From Bacillus stratosphericus (GTDB lineage Bacteria > Bacillota > Bacilli > Bacillales > Bacillaceae), in NCBI RefSeq assembly GCF_020524495.1, contig NZ_JAIVLB010000006.1:42049-106048 (forward strand): a DNA stretch of 64,000 bases. Direction: 5' to 3'. The translations under genes were made by a program, and so were the position numbers. Below, piece by piece: positions 33,596 through 44,792 of the stretch. The notes under the pieces were generated by a model. It did not search any database, was not told where the DNA came from, and saw only the letters and a program-made list of their open reading frames with translations. Positions within the stretch are counted from its first letter, which is position 1. Each line of letters begins with the position of its first letter.

Positions 33596-34285
33596 TTAAT
33601 CTTTGTTTCTTAAAAGAGGATTCATGCGAATATCCTTTTTTTCAATTGTCATTGAAATGTGATCACTTGTCAGTTGATCAACCACCCCACCTACAATATT
33701 TAAAGCAGGTATTAATACAGCAGGATCACCGATAGCAGATATGACAAAAGGCGCTGGATGCTGAACTCCATCAACTGTGACAACTGGGCCGTTACAATGT
33801 ATGGATGATTGGTGTGTAATTCTTTGTCCATTAATCGATACAGCAGATGCCCCTGATATAAACAATTCGTTTATCACATGAAAAATGTGGCTCTCATGAA
33901 CAATGTAATTATTTACATTTTTTCCACTCGGGATATAAGATGCATCTTCAAGAGATACTTTTATTCCTTTCCCTTTTACACCTATTTCCCCAGTAAACAT
34001 TCTATATTTTTCAACATCTTCCAAAACATTAAAATACTGCTCTTTTTCATTCTTTAAACTGGACTCTATCGCTTGAACCTTTGTTTGAAGGTTATATAGT
34101 TCTTTTTCGAGTTTCTGATTTTCCTTTTCTTGCTTTGTCTGCTGACTTTTCAATGAATATTCTTTTTTCCATTGTTCTGTTCGATTGACATCTGCCTGAT
34201 GTTGCTTGGTATATTGATATGAAAAAGAAATCAGAAACCCAAGAACAAGCATCACAATTGAGAATATCACTGTTTTGCCTCTCAA
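33596..34285 (-). CDS. ylxW: DUF881-family membrane-anchored protein YlxW
   Basis: The 229-residue protein has a signal-anchor (residues about 5-22), a coiled coil (35-90) and a DUF881 domain with VKGKGIKVSLEDAS and SGASAVSINGQRITHQSSI. The same SINGxR motif occurs in YlxX, so the two arose by duplication. It overlaps divIB by 4 bases (ATGA) and is probably co-translated with it. Confidence 0.88.
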   Translation of the reverse strand: MRGKTVIFSIVMLVLGFLISFSYQYTKQHQADVNRTEQWKKEYSLKSQQTKQEKENQKLEKELYNLQTKVQAIESSLKNEKEQYFNVLEDVEKYRMFTGEIGVKGKGIKVSLEDASYIPSGKNVNNYIVHESHIFHVINELFISGASAVSINGQRITHQSSIHCNGPVVTVDGVQHPAPFVISAIGDPAVLIPALNIVGGVVDQLTSDHISMTIEKKDIRMNPLLRNKD

Positions 34286-35061
34286 TGTTCATCTTCCTTT
34301 TTTCTAGACTTGAAAGCTTCAAAATACGTCGCTACTTCCATATGAATAATGCCTTTCTCAGATGAGGAAAGTTCTTTAACAATGGCTGGATAGGTTTTCA
34401 TTTTATCGGCGAATGTTTTAATTGATGCGATTACAGTGTTTCCATCATTCATATAAAATTTCACAAGCCACTGATTTGAACTTGTTGGCACATAATACGC
34501 TTCTGAGATGAGTTCCTGAATAGAGACTGGCAGTTTATTCAAAGATCTAACTGTTTGCTTCAATTTCTCTTTATTGTCCCAATCGACAAAAATAGGTCCT
34601 GCCTGACTTGGCGTTACTTCATCTGGTAAAGTTGTCCCATTTTCAAGAAGCTCATAATATAGATTTCCCTTTTGAAGATACGCAATGTTTGAATATTCCT
34701 TTACATCAATACTGACCTTATTAGGAAAATGTTTTTTAATAGTGACACTTTTAATTAGTTGATTTTGCTTAATATGATCTGCTGTTACATCTTTATTTAA
34801 ATTCCAAAACTCTGTCTCGCCTTCTTTAATTTGTGAAAGATTAGCAAGCTGTTTTGTTGATAAATGCTCGTTACCCGTAATGGTTAAAGAAGAAACTTTA
34901 CTAATAGGTGTTTGCAAATAAATAATGATTAAAACCATGATAAAAAACAACAGAATAAAAGAAATCAGTCTCCGATTCGCTTTCTGCTTTCTTTGTTCTT
35001 TAATTTTAGGAATTCGCTCTTCTATATTGACGATCTTTTCATTTTCATGATCAGGCCGCAT
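34282..35061 (-). CDS. divIB: Cell division protein DivIB (FtsQ)
   Basis: DivIB joins FtsL and DivIC in the septal complex that controls PBP2B and FtsW. The 259-residue protein has a basic cytoplasmic tail (IVNIEERIPKIKEQRKQKAN), one membrane segment (about 32-50), a POTRA domain starting at ISKVSSLTITGNEHLS, and a beta domain (NGTTLPDEVTPSQAGPIFV). The C-terminal IIHMEVATYFEAFKSRKKED tail is as in B. subtilis. Confidence 0.96.
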   Translation of the reverse strand: MRPDHENEKIVNIEERIPKIKEQRKQKANRRLISFILLFFIMVLIIIYLQTPISKVSSLTITGNEHLSTKQLANLSQIKEGETEFWNLNKDVTADHIKQNQLIKSVTIKKHFPNKVSIDVKEYSNIAYLQKGNLYYELLENGTTLPDEVTPSQAGPIFVDWDNKEKLKQTVRSLNKLPVSIQELISEAYYVPTSSNQWLVKFYMNDGNTVIASIKTFADKMKTYPAIVKELSSSEKGIIHMEVATYFEAFKSRKKEDEH

Positions 35062-35132
35062 ATATACTCTTCACCTCATTCAAAGCTGCTTGTCCACACC
35101 TTTGGGTCAATGCTTATCTCATTTTGATTAGA

Positions 35133-35164
35133 AAACAAACGGCATGAAAGAATGCCGTTTGTTT
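35133..35164 (-). terminator. Terminator after murB
   Basis: AAACAAACGGCAT and ATGCCGTTTGTTT form a long perfect stem around a short loop, with a moderate T tail on the minus strand. It lies in the 136-base gap between murB and divIB, and may be partial since division genes follow. Confidence 0.75.
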
Positions 35165-35197
35165 GCCTGCGATGCCATCATTCATAAAAACTAGCTT

Positions 35198-36109
35198 TTA
35201 ATTTGCTTCACCAATAATCTCTACTTCTGTATGCATATCCACATTGTAGTCTTCTTTAATTTTGTTTTGAATGTACTGAATTAAGTCCAACACATCTTGA
35301 GCCGTTGCGCCACCAGCGTTGACAATAAAGTTTCCATGCATATCAGAAATTCTTGCTCCACCAATCTGATATCCTTTTAAATTCGCCTTTTCTACAAGCT
35401 GTCCTGCATATTCAGGTAATGGATTCCGAAAAATACTGCCTGCACAAGGTCGATTATAGGGCTGTGTTTCCTTGCGATAGTCTTTATTTTGCTGCATTTT
35501 TTTTGTAATTTTCTTGCGATCATTCTGTTTGAGCTTGAACACTGCTTCAAGGACAATGCCTGGTCGTTCTTTTTGAAGTACAGAAGTTCGATAGCTAAAG
35601 TTCATTTGCTCATTCGTTAACCATTCAATACTTCCATCTTCAAATAAGATTCTAGCTTTCACAAGAATGTTACTGATATCTGACCCATGTGCCCCTGCAT
35701 TCATATAAACAGCACCACCAATCGATCCCGGGATACCGGCTGCAAATTCCAATCCTGAAAGACCCTGCTTACTAAGAGAAGTTGCAAGTCGTACAATAGA
35801 ATATCCGCCGCCAACTGTAATTTCTTCTTCATGAACAGTTAAATGATCCAGTCCTGCACCTAACTTCAAAACCACACCACGAATTCCTTTATCAAGTACA
35901 AGTAAATTAGACCCTCTCCCAATGACCGTCCAATTCGCATGCTGTTTTTTTACATGATCCATAATCGTTTTGACTGCGTTAACATCTTTTGGGATAACCA
36001 ATAGATCTGCTGGCCCACCAATTTTCATAGTCGTATGATTTGCAAGCGGCTCATTTTCAAGCACTTTACCAACCTGCGCTTCTAATAATTCATTCTTCAA
36101 GTTCTCCAT
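35198..36109 (-). CDS. murB: UDP-N-acetylenolpyruvoylglucosamine reductase MurB
   Basis: MurB reduces the enolpyruvyl group with NADPH and FAD to give UDP-MurNAc. I chose the ATG at 36109, which follows GGAGGGTAAT and gives 303 aa, the B. subtilis length. FAD motifs IGRGSNLLV and [19 protein letters not shown] are intact, and the catalytic Ser lies in CAGSIFRNP near residue 230. It is a type IIa enzyme by length. Confidence 0.97.
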   Translation of the reverse strand: MENLKNELLEAQVGKVLENEPLANHTTMKIGGPADLLVIPKDVNAVKTIMDHVKKQHANWTVIGRGSNLLVLDKGIRGVVLKLGAGLDHLTVHEEEITVGGGYSIVRLATSLSKQGLSGLEFAAGIPGSIGGAVYMNAGAHGSDISNILVKARILFEDGSIEWLTNEQMNFSYRTSVLQKERPGIVLEAVFKLKQNDRKKITKKMQQNKDYRKETQPYNRPCAGSIFRNPLPEYAGQLVEKANLKGYQIGGARISDMHGNFIVNAGGATAQDVLDLIQYIQNKIKEDYNVDMHTEVEIIGEAN

Positions 36110-36140
36110 ATTACCCTCCGCTTTACCTATTATCATTCAC

Positions 36141-37235
36141 TCATCTAGTCACAATTTCTTTTAACACATTATATAAACGTGTGGCCGCATCTGGAACTCC
36201 GAGTTCTTTCGTTAAACGGCTCATTTGGTTTAGTTTCTCTTCATTACCAGCAACTTCATCAATTGCATGCAACAATCGATTTCCTGAAAGCTCTGATTCT
36301 CTTAATACGATAGCAGCATCATGCTTTTCAAGTGATCTCGCATTGATTTCCTGATGATTTGCCGTCACGTATGGACTTGGAATGAAAATAGTCGGTATTC
36401 CAAGAGCTGTGACTTCAGCAATCGTTGTCGCTCCTGCTCTTGCAACAATGACATCAATTGATTTTAAATACTCCGGCATTTGATGCAAGAAAGGCTTTGT
36501 GATCATATTCGGTGCTGCACTTTTTTCTTTTAATTCGTTCAGCACTTTTTCATAATGAACCTCACCTGTAATATATAAAAGCTGGTAGTTCTTTGCCTTT
36601 AATTCATCTTGCATGTCAATCACTGCTTGATTGATTGGAGCTGCACCTCTGCTCCCGCCAAAAATGAGAACCGTTTTTTTCTTCTCATCCAGCCCGAACT
36701 CTTTAAGGGATTTCCCCTCTTTAATAGAGACGACTTCAGAGGCTCTTGGGTTTCCCGTAAAAACAACCTTTTCAGAAGGAAAATGTTCCTTTGCTTCTTC
36801 AAAGCAGATGGCTACCTTATTAACATATCTCGCCAGAAACTTATTGGTGATACCAGGCAGGCTATTTTGTTCGTGAATAATGGTCGGTATTTTCAGCTTA
36901 GAAGCCGCATAAACGACAGGACCACATACATAGCCTCCTGTTCCAATGACAGCATCTGGCTTAAACTCTTTTAAATAAGCTTTGCTTTTTTGAACTCCCT
37001 TTAGGAATCTCATCACCGTTTTTACATTATCAAAGGAAAGCTTTCTTTTAAAACCTGAAATTTCAATTGACTTAAAAGGTATATTTTCTCTTTCTACAAT
37101 TTTCTTTTCAAGCCCATTCTCAGTACCAATATATAAAAATTCCACATCAGGATGCAGTCTTTTCACTTCTTTAATAAAAGCTAGCGCCGGATAAATATGT
37201 CCGCCTGTTCCGCCTCCACTAATAACTATACGCAT
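36141..37235 (-). CDS. murG: Undecaprenyl-PP-MurNAc-pentapeptide GlcNAc transferase MurG
   Basis: MurG adds GlcNAc to lipid I to form lipid II at the inner membrane face. I chose the ATG at 37235 (364 aa), where [19 protein letters not shown] begins; the frame is open for 46 more codons upstream but that part has no family similarity. The GGSRGA and second glycine-rich motifs, plus [17 protein letters not shown] for UDP-GlcNAc binding, are present. Confidence 0.97.
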   Translation of the reverse strand: MRIVISGGGTGGHIYPALAFIKEVKRLHPDVEFLYIGTENGLEKKIVERENIPFKSIEISGFKRKLSFDNVKTVMRFLKGVQKSKAYLKEFKPDAVIGTGGYVCGPVVYAASKLKIPTIIHEQNSLPGITNKFLARYVNKVAICFEEAKEHFPSEKVVFTGNPRASEVVSIKEGKSLKEFGLDEKKKTVLIFGGSRGAAPINQAVIDMQDELKAKNYQLLYITGEVHYEKVLNELKEKSAAPNMITKPFLHQMPEYLKSIDVIVARAGATTIAEVTALGIPTIFIPSPYVTANHQEINARSLEKHDAAIVLRESELSGNRLLHAIDEVAGNEEKLNQMSRLTKELGVPDAATRLYNVLKEIVTR

Positions 37236-37433
37236 TATACCATTTCCCCTCAATTTTTTTTTGCTCTGAACAAAGTATAAACCCTGTTTTAAACAACAGG
37301 GCTCCGTCAAAACCTGTAAAGAAGAGTCAAACATCATGTTTTCGAAACAGAAACTGCCATTTTCACTCTTCAAATCATTTTTTTATACTTTTGCAAAATA
37401 AAAGTCTATATGGTTTGATGAACTAGCAGCACA
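37236..37433 (-). other. Long spacer with hairpin between spoVE and murG
   Basis: These 198 bases contain an inverted repeat, CCCTGTT / AACAGGG (37282-37301), followed on the minus strand by TTTATAC. The T tail is too poor for a confident terminator. It may lower readthrough from the sporulation gene spoVE into murG or mark the start of the murG transcript. No gene is seen here. Confidence 0.45.
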
Positions 37434-38534
37434 TTAGTATCTAGCGTACCTGCTTACATTCAAAAGCACGCCAATGGCCATCAGCATTAATGTCAGTGAT
37501 GAGCCTCCATAACTTAAGAATGGGAGCGTGATACCTGTCACAGGGATAAGACCAGTGACAACTGCGATATTAATCATTACTTGAATAGCAACCATTGAAA
37601 TGATGCCTACTGCTAAGAAACTTCCGTATAAGTCTGGTGCTCCAAGTGCTATTCGTATGCCTCTCCATAACAGAACACTAAAGAGTAACAAAATGAGCGA
37701 TCCGCCTATAAAGCCGAGTTCTTCAGACAATATCGCAAAGATAAAGTCCGTTTGAGGCTCAGGCAAATAGAAGAATTTTTGTCTACTTTGACCAAGACCC
37801 ATTCCAAACAAACCGCCTGGACCAACAGCGTATAAGGATTGGATAATTTGAAACCCGCTGCCTAGTGGATCCTCCCAAGGATTTAAATAAGAAGTGATTC
37901 GTTTTATTCGATAGGGTGCTGATAAAACAAGTGCAGTAAATCCGCTAAGCCCTAAAAGACCGAGAAAGATAAAGTGAGCAATTCTCGCACCTGAAACAAA
38001 TATCATAATAATACAGGTTCCAACCATTACCGTTCCTGTACCCAAATCTGGTTGCAGCATAATGATGGCAAATGCAGAAAATACAATGCCTAACGCTGGC
38101 GCAAAGCCTTTACGGAAAGACGTGATATTCTTTTGCTTTTCAGATAAGAATTTTGCAAGAAACGCAATCATCGCAAGCTTCATAAATTCAGAGGGCTGAA
38201 TACTAAACGCACCGACACCGATCCAGCTTCTTGATCCATTTCTCTCCATACCGATCCCAGGAATGAGTACGAGCAATAGGAGAAGAAAACAAAAAGCAAT
38301 CAATATCTTTGACCAAGTCCGCCACGTCCAATAATCGACTCGCATAATGAAAAACATCGCGATAACTCCGATTCCAGCAAACAAAAGCTGTCTTTTTGCA
38401 AAATAAAACGAATCATCAAATTTATACGATGCCCACACAGCACTTGCACTGTACACCATAATTAAACCAATCGTCAATAAAAGTAACGTAATGACAACAA
38501 GCAAAAAATCCGGAGAAGTTTTCTTATTCGTCAA
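37434..38534 (-). CDS. spoVE: Sporulation SEDS glycosyltransferase SpoVE
   Basis: SpoVE polymerises lipid II for the spore cortex, partnered by the transpeptidase SpoVD. The 366-residue protein has ten membrane segments. Family landmarks are the loop GMERNGSRSWIGVGAFSIQP, the catalytic-Asp region and SLYAVGPGGLFGMGLGQS, and FLSYGGSSLTLMLMAIGVLL near the end. FtsW-like housekeeping enzymes are alike, but position between murD and murG and exact length point to SpoVE. Confidence 0.95.
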   Translation of the reverse strand: MTNKKTSPDFLLVVITLLLLTIGLIMVYSASAVWASYKFDDSFYFAKRQLLFAGIGVIAMFFIMRVDYWTWRTWSKILIAFCFLLLLLVLIPGIGMERNGSRSWIGVGAFSIQPSEFMKLAMIAFLAKFLSEKQKNITSFRKGFAPALGIVFSAFAIIMLQPDLGTGTVMVGTCIIMIFVSGARIAHFIFLGLLGLSGFTALVLSAPYRIKRITSYLNPWEDPLGSGFQIIQSLYAVGPGGLFGMGLGQSRQKFFYLPEPQTDFIFAILSEELGFIGGSLILLLFSVLLWRGIRIALGAPDLYGSFLAVGIISMVAIQVMINIAVVTGLIPVTGITLPFLSYGGSSLTLMLMAIGVLLNVSRYARY

Positions 38535-38593
38535 GAGACCGACACCCCAAGCATAATTTCATTTGGGCTGTCAGTCATATGAGAGACAAGCCC

Positions 38594-39949
38594 TTATTTA
38601 AGCATATGCACGGCGTTTACAAACATGTCTCCACGTTCTTCAAATGTTTTATGTTGATCCCAGCTTGCACAAGCTGGAGACAATAAAATCACGTCTTCTT
38701 CTTCAGATATGCTAAACGCCGCAGGTACTGCTTGTTCAACATTATCGACATGTTTTACGTGATGTATTCCCAGCTCTTCACCAAGCTTCACAAACTTAGG
38801 TGCAGTCTCACCAAATGTGATAATTCCTTTCACATTATTCATAAAAGGTTTTAATTCATCAAATTCATTGCCTCGATCTAGTCCGCCCACTAGTAAAATG
38901 GTCGGCTGTTCGAAGGCTGATAATGCTTTACTTGTAGCAAGTATATTTGTCGCTTTACTATCGTTATAAAATTTTCTACTTTGAATCGTATCCACAAACT
39001 GCAAACGATGCTTTACTCCACTAAATGTTGTGAGAACGTGGACAATCGCTTCATTTGAACAGCCTGCATTTTTCACAACACAAATGGCTGCCAGAATATT
39101 TTCTAGGTTATGCTCACCAGGAAGGACAACATCCTTCAAGTCGATGACATGTTCATTCATATAGTAGATAGCACCATCTTTTATAAAAGCTCCATATTTT
39201 ACTGGCTCTTTTACCGAAAAAAACATTTTTTTCGCTTTTGATCCTTCTGCTAATTTGACGACAGATGGATCATCTAAATTTATTACAGCTATGTCATTTT
39301 CATGTTGATGTGCGTACACTTTCTGCTTTGCTTTTTCGTATTCTTCACGAGTGTGGTGATAGTCTAAATGTGCGTCAAAAATATTTAATATTAAGCTGAT
39401 TTTGGGTCTGAATTCAACTGTTCCCATTAATTGAAAGGAAGAGAGCTCAGTAACGATCCATTCATCATCTTCTGCATTTGCAGCGACTTCACTTGCAACC
39501 GTTCCAATATTACCTGCTACTAGCGTTTTTTGACTATCTTTTTTGAGCATTTCATAAATCAATGTGGTGGTAGTGGTTTTTCCATTCGATCCGGTTATTC
39601 CAATAAAAGGAGATGAGGTCAAATAATAAGCTAATTCTATTTCAGTCCAAACTGGAATTTGGCGGCGAATCGCCTCTTGGACCATCACATTCTCATAAGG
39701 AATTCCAGGGTTTTTAATTAAAACCGTAATTTCTTTATCATCGAACATACGAAGAGGATGAGAGCCACAAATGACATCAATCCCCTTTTCAGAAAGTAGC
39801 TGAGCAGGCTCATTTTCTTCAAACGATTTTTGATCATTTACCGTTACATTTACTCCGTATTCGTGAAGAATTGAGGCTGCCGCATATCCGCTTTTTGCAA
39901 GACCTAGTACTAGTACATGTTCGTTTTTTAACATTTGCATCTTATTCAA
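38594..39949 (-). CDS. murD: UDP-MurNAc-L-alanine:D-glutamate ligase MurD
   Basis: MurD adds D-Glu to the peptidoglycan precursor. The 451-residue protein has an N-terminal Rossmann domain ([17 protein letters not shown]), a central ATPase with P-loop [12 protein letters not shown] near residue 117, and a C-terminal domain with FYNDSKATN and [11 protein letters not shown]. Its start adjoins the mraY stop. Confidence 0.98.
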   Translation of the reverse strand: MNKMQMLKNEHVLVLGLAKSGYAAASILHEYGVNVTVNDQKSFEENEPAQLLSEKGIDVICGSHPLRMFDDKEITVLIKNPGIPYENVMVQEAIRRQIPVWTEIELAYYLTSSPFIGITGSNGKTTTTTLIYEMLKKDSQKTLVAGNIGTVASEVAANAEDDEWIVTELSSFQLMGTVEFRPKISLILNIFDAHLDYHHTREEYEKAKQKVYAHQHENDIAVINLDDPSVVKLAEGSKAKKMFFSVKEPVKYGAFIKDGAIYYMNEHVIDLKDVVLPGEHNLENILAAICVVKNAGCSNEAIVHVLTTFSGVKHRLQFVDTIQSRKFYNDSKATNILATSKALSAFEQPTILLVGGLDRGNEFDELKPFMNNVKGIITFGETAPKFVKLGEELGIHHVKHVDNVEQAVPAAFSISEEEDVILLSPACASWDQHKTFEERGDMFVNAVHMLK

Positions 39950-40924
39950 TTATAACCACACCTCGATGTAAATTCCTAAAACAGCAAGCAATAAACCAGC
40001 TGTCCAGAAGGTGACAACCACTCTCCACTCAGACCAGCCAACTAACTCATAGTGATGGTGAAGCGGGCTCATCTTAAAGATTCTTTTTCCAGTTGTTTTA
40101 AAGGAGATGACTTGAAGAATAACGGATAACGTTTCAACAACAAATACTCCTCCAATAATGACGAGTAAAATTTCAAGTTTCGTTAAGATCGAAATCGCTA
40201 CAATGGCACCGCCTAAAGCCAGGGATCCTGTATCACCCATAAATACTTTTGCAGGGTGCGCATTAAAGACAAGGAAACCAAGGACGGCTCCAGCGACAGC
40301 GACAGAAAAGATTGCCACATCATATTGAGATTGATTCCAAGCCAGTATTGCAAAAGCTCCGAAAGCAATAGCAGCTGTTCCAGATAATAGACCATCAAGT
40401 CCATCCGTTAAGTTCACCGCATTAGAACCACCGACAAGCATGAAAATAACGAGGATAAAGTAAGCCCATCCTAAATCAAAGCTCACATCCGTGCCTGGAA
40501 TGCGTATCGTAGTTGCAAACTGATAATAATGGAAGACTGCATAAAATACCACGGCAATCACAATTTGACCGACCAATTTCTGTTTTGACGTTAATCCAAG
40601 ATTCCGCTTCATCGCTACTTTAATATAATCATCTAAAAATCCTAATAAACCATAGCCAAGTGTGACAAATAGAAGTAAAAACATTTCTGGACTAATTTCA
40701 GAGAATTTGTTGATCATCACAATCGTTGTAATCGTGATAGAAAAGATAATCATAATTCCACCCATTGTTGGGGTACCTGATTTCTTTTGGTGAGACTGTG
40801 GGCCTTCTTCTCTAATACTCTGGCCAAATTTAAGCCTTCTTAAAAACGGAATAAAAATCGGGGATAAAAGAACACTGATTAAAAATCCCATTATAATTGT
40901 AAACAATATTACCTGTTCAAGCAT
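39950..40924 (-). CDS. mraY: Phospho-MurNAc-pentapeptide transferase MraY
   Basis: MraY transfers phospho-MurNAc-pentapeptide to undecaprenyl phosphate, giving lipid I. The 324-residue protein has ten membrane segments with the Mg-binding and catalytic motifs [30 protein letters not shown] and the HHHYE motif in [12 protein letters not shown]. The start follows GGAAGGAGT and overlaps the end of a possible small upstream frame. Confidence 0.98.
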   Translation of the reverse strand: MLEQVILFTIIMGFLISVLLSPIFIPFLRRLKFGQSIREEGPQSHQKKSGTPTMGGIMIIFSITITTIVMINKFSEISPEMFLLLFVTLGYGLLGFLDDYIKVAMKRNLGLTSKQKLVGQIVIAVVFYAVFHYYQFATTIRIPGTDVSFDLGWAYFILVIFMLVGGSNAVNLTDGLDGLLSGTAAIAFGAFAILAWNQSQYDVAIFSVAVAGAVLGFLVFNAHPAKVFMGDTGSLALGGAIVAISILTKLEILLVIIGGVFVVETLSVILQVISFKTTGKRIFKMSPLHHHYELVGWSEWRVVVTFWTAGLLLAVLGIYIEVWL

Positions 40925-41036
40925 CGTTCTTTACTCCTTCCGAATTTCCAAAGCCGTTTTCCATCAGAAAATAGCATTCATTTTTATGATATTCATTCGT
41001 GTCTTTCATATGTTGTTTTTGTACAAAATGCTCCAT
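40917..41036 (-). CDS. Possible 39-residue leader peptide before mraY
   Basis: An ATG at 41036 opens 39 codons ([20 protein letters not shown] onward) that end 8 bases inside mraY in another frame. The overlap of stop and start would allow translational coupling. The ribosome binding site is weak (AAGAGTG) and I recognise no family, so this may be chance in the 135-base gap after murE. Confidence 0.22.
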   Translation of the reverse strand: MEHFVQKQHMKDTNEYHKNECYFLMENGFGNSEGVKNDA

Positions 41037-41059
41037 TACATTACACTCTTTTCATCATT

Positions 41060-42535
41060 TTAAGATTTGTTTAGATCTAAAATAGCGTCCACTGCAACCT
41101 TTGCATCATCAAAGTCGTAGACTTGATCGCCAATAATTTGGTACGTCTCGTGGCCTTTTCCCGCTATTAAGACTGTATCGCCTTTGTTGGCATTGGCAAT
41201 CGCAAAAAAGATCGCTTGTTTACGATTCACAATGCTATGATAATATGCTTCTGGCACTCCATTTTCCATGTCTTTGAGAATAGCTGTTGGATCTTCACTT
41301 CTTGGGTTGTCTGATGTAAATACGGGCTCATCTGCATATTTCACAGCGATTTGGGCCATTTGTGGGCGCTTTGTTTTATCACGGTCCCCACCGCATCCTA
41401 TCACGCAGAAAATTCTACCTTCTGTTAATTCTCTACACGTTGTGAGTACATTTTCTAAGCTGTCAGGTGTGTGCGCATAGTCAATGATGACAGGGAAGTC
41501 TTGATCACAGTTCACAAGTTCAAATCTTCCTTTGATTCCCTCCAGTTCTTCAATTGCACTGACGATCATATTAAATGATAAGCCGGATACAATGCCTACT
41601 GATACACAAGCCAGGATATTATACACATTGAACTTCCCAATGAGGGCAACTGTCACATTTTTTGTGCCAATTGGTGTGATCAAATCAAATTGTGTTCCCT
41701 TTGGCTTAATTTGAATATTCTTTGCCATCACATCTGCTTCTTGCTCTAAGCCATAAGTCATGATTTCAGCACCTGTGACTTTCTCAAAATAACTTGAAGC
41801 TTCATCATCGGCATTTAAAATGGCATGCTTTGGCTTATCATGCTGAAAGGCACTTCCTAGCTGGGAGAATAGCAAGCTTTTCGCGTGTTTGTATTCTTCC
41901 ATTGTATTGTGGTAGTCTAGATGATCTTGCGTAAGATTTGTGAAAACGGCAATATCATAATCACATCCATGAACCCGGCCAAGATGCAATGCATGTGATG
42001 ATACTTCCATAATAGCTGTGTCTACATCTCGATCAAGCATCTGTTTAAAGGTTTTTTGAAGGGTGACACTCTCTGGTGTTGTATTTTTGACTTCAAGGAT
42101 TTCATCGTTCACCTTCATATACATCGTACCAATTAAGCCTGTTTTCTTATCGGCTTTTCTCATCATTTGCTCTATCATGTGTGTTGTTGAGGTTTTCCCG
42201 TTTGTTCCAGTGATACCTATTAGATTTAGTTTATGCGATGGCTGCCTGTAAAACGCATCAGCTATTCTTGCAAGTGCTCTTTGAGAGTGTTTCACAATAA
42301 TGACTGGTACATCTGTTATGTTAAGAGGGTGTTCTGCTACAATAGCAGCAGCTCCGCTTTTCACCGCTTTTTCAGCGTAATCATGTCCATCTACTGTATA
42401 GCCTTTTATACAGACAAAAAGGCTCCCTTTTTTTACCTCTCTTGAATCCATTTCAATGGAAGTGATATCGGGATTTTCGTTTATTGATTCGTTGTTTTCA
42501 TTTTTAAAGTATGTAAGGAGTTCCTGTAATTTCAT
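41060..42535 (-). CDS. murE: UDP-MurNAc-tripeptide synthetase MurE (meso-DAP adding)
   Basis: MurE adds the third amino acid of the stem peptide. The 491-residue protein has the P-loop [15 protein letters not shown] near residue 109 and the DNPRSEDP motif near residue 405, which marks meso-diaminopimelate rather than lysine specificity. The carbamylated-Lys region [13 protein letters not shown] is also present. It follows spoVD in the dcw order. Confidence 0.98.
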   Translation of the reverse strand: MKLQELLTYFKNENNESINENPDITSIEMDSREVKKGSLFVCIKGYTVDGHDYAEKAVKSGAAAIVAEHPLNITDVPVIIVKHSQRALARIADAFYRQPSHKLNLIGITGTNGKTSTTHMIEQMMRKADKKTGLIGTMYMKVNDEILEVKNTTPESVTLQKTFKQMLDRDVDTAIMEVSSHALHLGRVHGCDYDIAVFTNLTQDHLDYHNTMEEYKHAKSLLFSQLGSAFQHDKPKHAILNADDEASSYFEKVTGAEIMTYGLEQEADVMAKNIQIKPKGTQFDLITPIGTKNVTVALIGKFNVYNILACVSVGIVSGLSFNMIVSAIEELEGIKGRFELVNCDQDFPVIIDYAHTPDSLENVLTTCRELTEGRIFCVIGCGGDRDKTKRPQMAQIAVKYADEPVFTSDNPRSEDPTAILKDMENGVPEAYYHSIVNRKQAIFFAIANANKGDTVLIAGKGHETYQIIGDQVYDFDDAKVAVDAILDLNKS

Positions 42536-42699
42536 TTCATATCAAACCTCTCAAATTCGTTCACGTGCATGTCTTGTGAAAAAAACACACAGTCTATATT
42601 TTATCGTAAAAAAAAGGATACATCCAGCGAATTCCTTAAGTTTCTCTTGGAAAAAACACACTTTATGCTCATTTTTTAAAACTGTCCATCCCTTTCAAC

Positions 42700-42729
42700 A
42701 GAAAGAAGTAGCCGAATGAGTGCGGCTAC
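42700..42729 (-). terminator. Hairpin after spoVD
   Basis: GTAGCCG and CGGCTAC arms around an 8-base loop (42708-42729) are followed by TTCTTTC on the minus strand. The T tail is interrupted, so it may be only a partial terminator between spoVD and murE. The rest of the 211-base gap holds no gene that I can see. Confidence 0.55.
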
Positions 42730-42746
42730 CCTCTGTTCATTCTTTA

Positions 42747-44666
42747 TTATTCGTCGTTTAAGTATAGTCTGATCGTGGAGCCTTCTTTTACTTTTGTACC
42801 GGCAGCAGGCGATTGCTTCACAACTTTACTGCCAGTTCCTGACGCATCGATCTTTAAGTTAATGAGGAGTGATTCAAGGTCAGAAACAGATCCCCCTACA
42901 AGATTCGGTATCTCAATGGTTTTTGTGTCCAGCCACTGGTACTTCTTTTCAATTTGTCCTGTTCTTTTTTTTACACCCATCTCAGGCAGGCTATCGCGCA
43001 TAATATGGCCGACGATTGGTGCTGTTACTGTACCACCAAATTGGATCGTGCCCTTTGGGTTATCAACGGCTACATATACAACGATGCTCGGATCATCAGC
43101 AGGGGCAAATCCGATAAATGACACAATGTGGTTATTTTCCATATACTTACCGTCTTTTACCTTCTGTGCTGTTCCGGTTTTCCCACCAACCCGATACCCT
43201 TCAACAAATGCATTTCGCCCAGTACCTTGAGCTACTACACTTTCAAGTGCATATCTGATTTCTTTTGAGGTCTCATTTGAAATCACTTTCTTCTTAGCAA
43301 TAGGTGATTGCTTTTTCACTACCTCTTTTGTGGTCGGATCCATCCATTCTTTTGCAATATAAGGTGTGTAAAGCGTTCCACCATTTACCGCTGCAGCCAC
43401 TGCGGCTACTTGCTGAATCGGTGTTACGGATACACCTTGACCAAAGGCAGTTGTTGCCTGCTCTACAGGACCTACACGATCAAGAGGGAACAAAATACCT
43501 CTCCCTTCTCCTTGAAGGTCGATTCCAGTTTTTTGTCCAAAGCCAAAATTTTTAATATAGGAAAATAATTTATCTTTTCCAAGACGCTCACCTAACTCTA
43601 CAAATCCTGGGTTACAGGAGTTTTGAACCACTTCTAAAAATGACTGTGATCCATGCCCGCCTTTTTTCCAGCATCTGAGTCTTGCTCCATCCACTGTCAC
43701 AGATCCGCTGTCAAAAAAATGGTCGCGTTTTAAATTTACTTTATTTTCTTCTAATGCTGCTGCGAGTGTAATGATTTTAAACGTCGATCCCGGCTCATAT
43801 GTGCTCCAAACCGGTAAATTCCGGTTAAACACTTTCGGATCAACTGATTGATAGTCAGCTGGATCAAAATCAGGTCTGCTTGACATTCCTAGCACTTCAC
43901 CATTTTTCGGGTTCATTGCAATGGCGATCATGCCATCTGGATTATATTTTGCCTGTGCATTGTCTAATTCTCGTTCAATGATGGTTTGTACTTTAGAATC
44001 GACCGTTAATTTCATATCAAGACCATCTTTAGGCGGTGTATAATCATCTGCTTCATCTGGCATTTTTTGTCCTTTTGCATCAGAATAGAATTTCACAGAT
44101 CCTTTTTCACCTTTTAGGTCATCATCATAGTAAGCTTCCAGTCCAAGTAAGCCTTGATTATCAATTCCAGCAAAACCTAATACATGTGATAAGAAGCTTC
44201 CAAATGGATAATGTCTGATACTGTCTTCTGCTACATAAATCCCATCTAAATCAAGCTTTCTCACTTCTTTGGCTTTTTCATGAGATACTTTTCTACCCTC
44301 TGGAGAAATTCGCTCTATTGATGTTTTCTTGGTAACGTGCTTGTACGCTTTCTCCTCAGACATATTAAGCACGGCCGCTAGTTTCTTGCTTGTTTCTGCT
44401 GGGTCTTTAATTTGGCGAGGCACAGCCAAAATGGATGGAGCACTTTTGTTCGTTGCAAGCTCTACCCCATTCCGGTCCAAAATATCCCCTCGTTCGGGTT
44501 CAAATGGGAGGTTACGGCTCCATGAATCTTTTGCTAAGCTTGTCAGCTTTTCGCCCATAATAAACTGTACATAACCTAATCTAGTATCTATAATAAAAAA
44601 AATGATCACCCCAAACAGCAGCACGAAAAGCAATCGTTTTCTCACTGTTACACTTGACACTCGCAC
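42747..44666 (-). CDS. spoVD: Sporulation-specific class B penicillin-binding protein SpoVD
   Basis: SpoVD is the transpeptidase that crosslinks spore cortex, working with SpoVE. The 639-residue protein has an N-terminal membrane anchor (about 12-28), the dimerisation domain, the transpeptidase domain with active-site Ser in EPGSTFKI near residue 295, SCNPGF and KTGTAQ, and one C-terminal PASTA domain. A GTG at 44666 after AAGGAG gives the MRVSSVTVRKR start. A candidate SigE promoter (GCATATC, then CATATGTA) lies in the preceding gap. Confidence 0.96.
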   Translation of the reverse strand: MRVSSVTVRKRLLFVLLFGVIIFFIIDTRLGYVQFIMGEKLTSLAKDSWSRNLPFEPERGDILDRNGVELATNKSAPSILAVPRQIKDPAETSKKLAAVLNMSEEKAYKHVTKKTSIERISPEGRKVSHEKAKEVRKLDLDGIYVAEDSIRHYPFGSFLSHVLGFAGIDNQGLLGLEAYYDDDLKGEKGSVKFYSDAKGQKMPDEADDYTPPKDGLDMKLTVDSKVQTIIERELDNAQAKYNPDGMIAIAMNPKNGEVLGMSSRPDFDPADYQSVDPKVFNRNLPVWSTYEPGSTFKIITLAAALEENKVNLKRDHFFDSGSVTVDGARLRCWKKGGHGSQSFLEVVQNSCNPGFVELGERLGKDKLFSYIKNFGFGQKTGIDLQGEGRGILFPLDRVGPVEQATTAFGQGVSVTPIQQVAAVAAAVNGGTLYTPYIAKEWMDPTTKEVVKKQSPIAKKKVISNETSKEIRYALESVVAQGTGRNAFVEGYRVGGKTGTAQKVKDGKYMENNHIVSFIGFAPADDPSIVVYVAVDNPKGTIQFGGTVTAPIVGHIMRDSLPEMGVKKRTGQIEKKYQWLDTKTIEIPNLVGGSVSDLESLLINLKIDASGTGSKVVKQSPAAGTKVKEGSTIRLYLNDE

Positions 44667-44759
44667 GCCCGGTTCACTCCTTACATATGGCTTGTTTCCA
44701 TGATATGCAGGCCCGTCCTTTTATAGAACGGTCTAAGTGTCTCCCTACACAACAAAAGA

Positions 44760-44788
44760 AAAAACCTAGCAACGATTTGCTAGGTTTT
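44760..44788 (-). terminator. Terminator of pbpB
   Basis: AAAACCTAGC and GCTAGGTTTT form a perfect 10-bp stem with a T-rich tail on the minus strand, right after the pbpB stop codon. It separates the vegetative division genes from sporulation gene spoVD. Confidence 0.85.
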
Positions 44789-44792
44789 GCAT

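Noticed and set aside
37236..37373. A 46-residue N-terminal extension of MurG
   Set aside because: MurG begins at [13 protein letters not shown] with its own ribosome binding site, and the extension has no similarity to the family.
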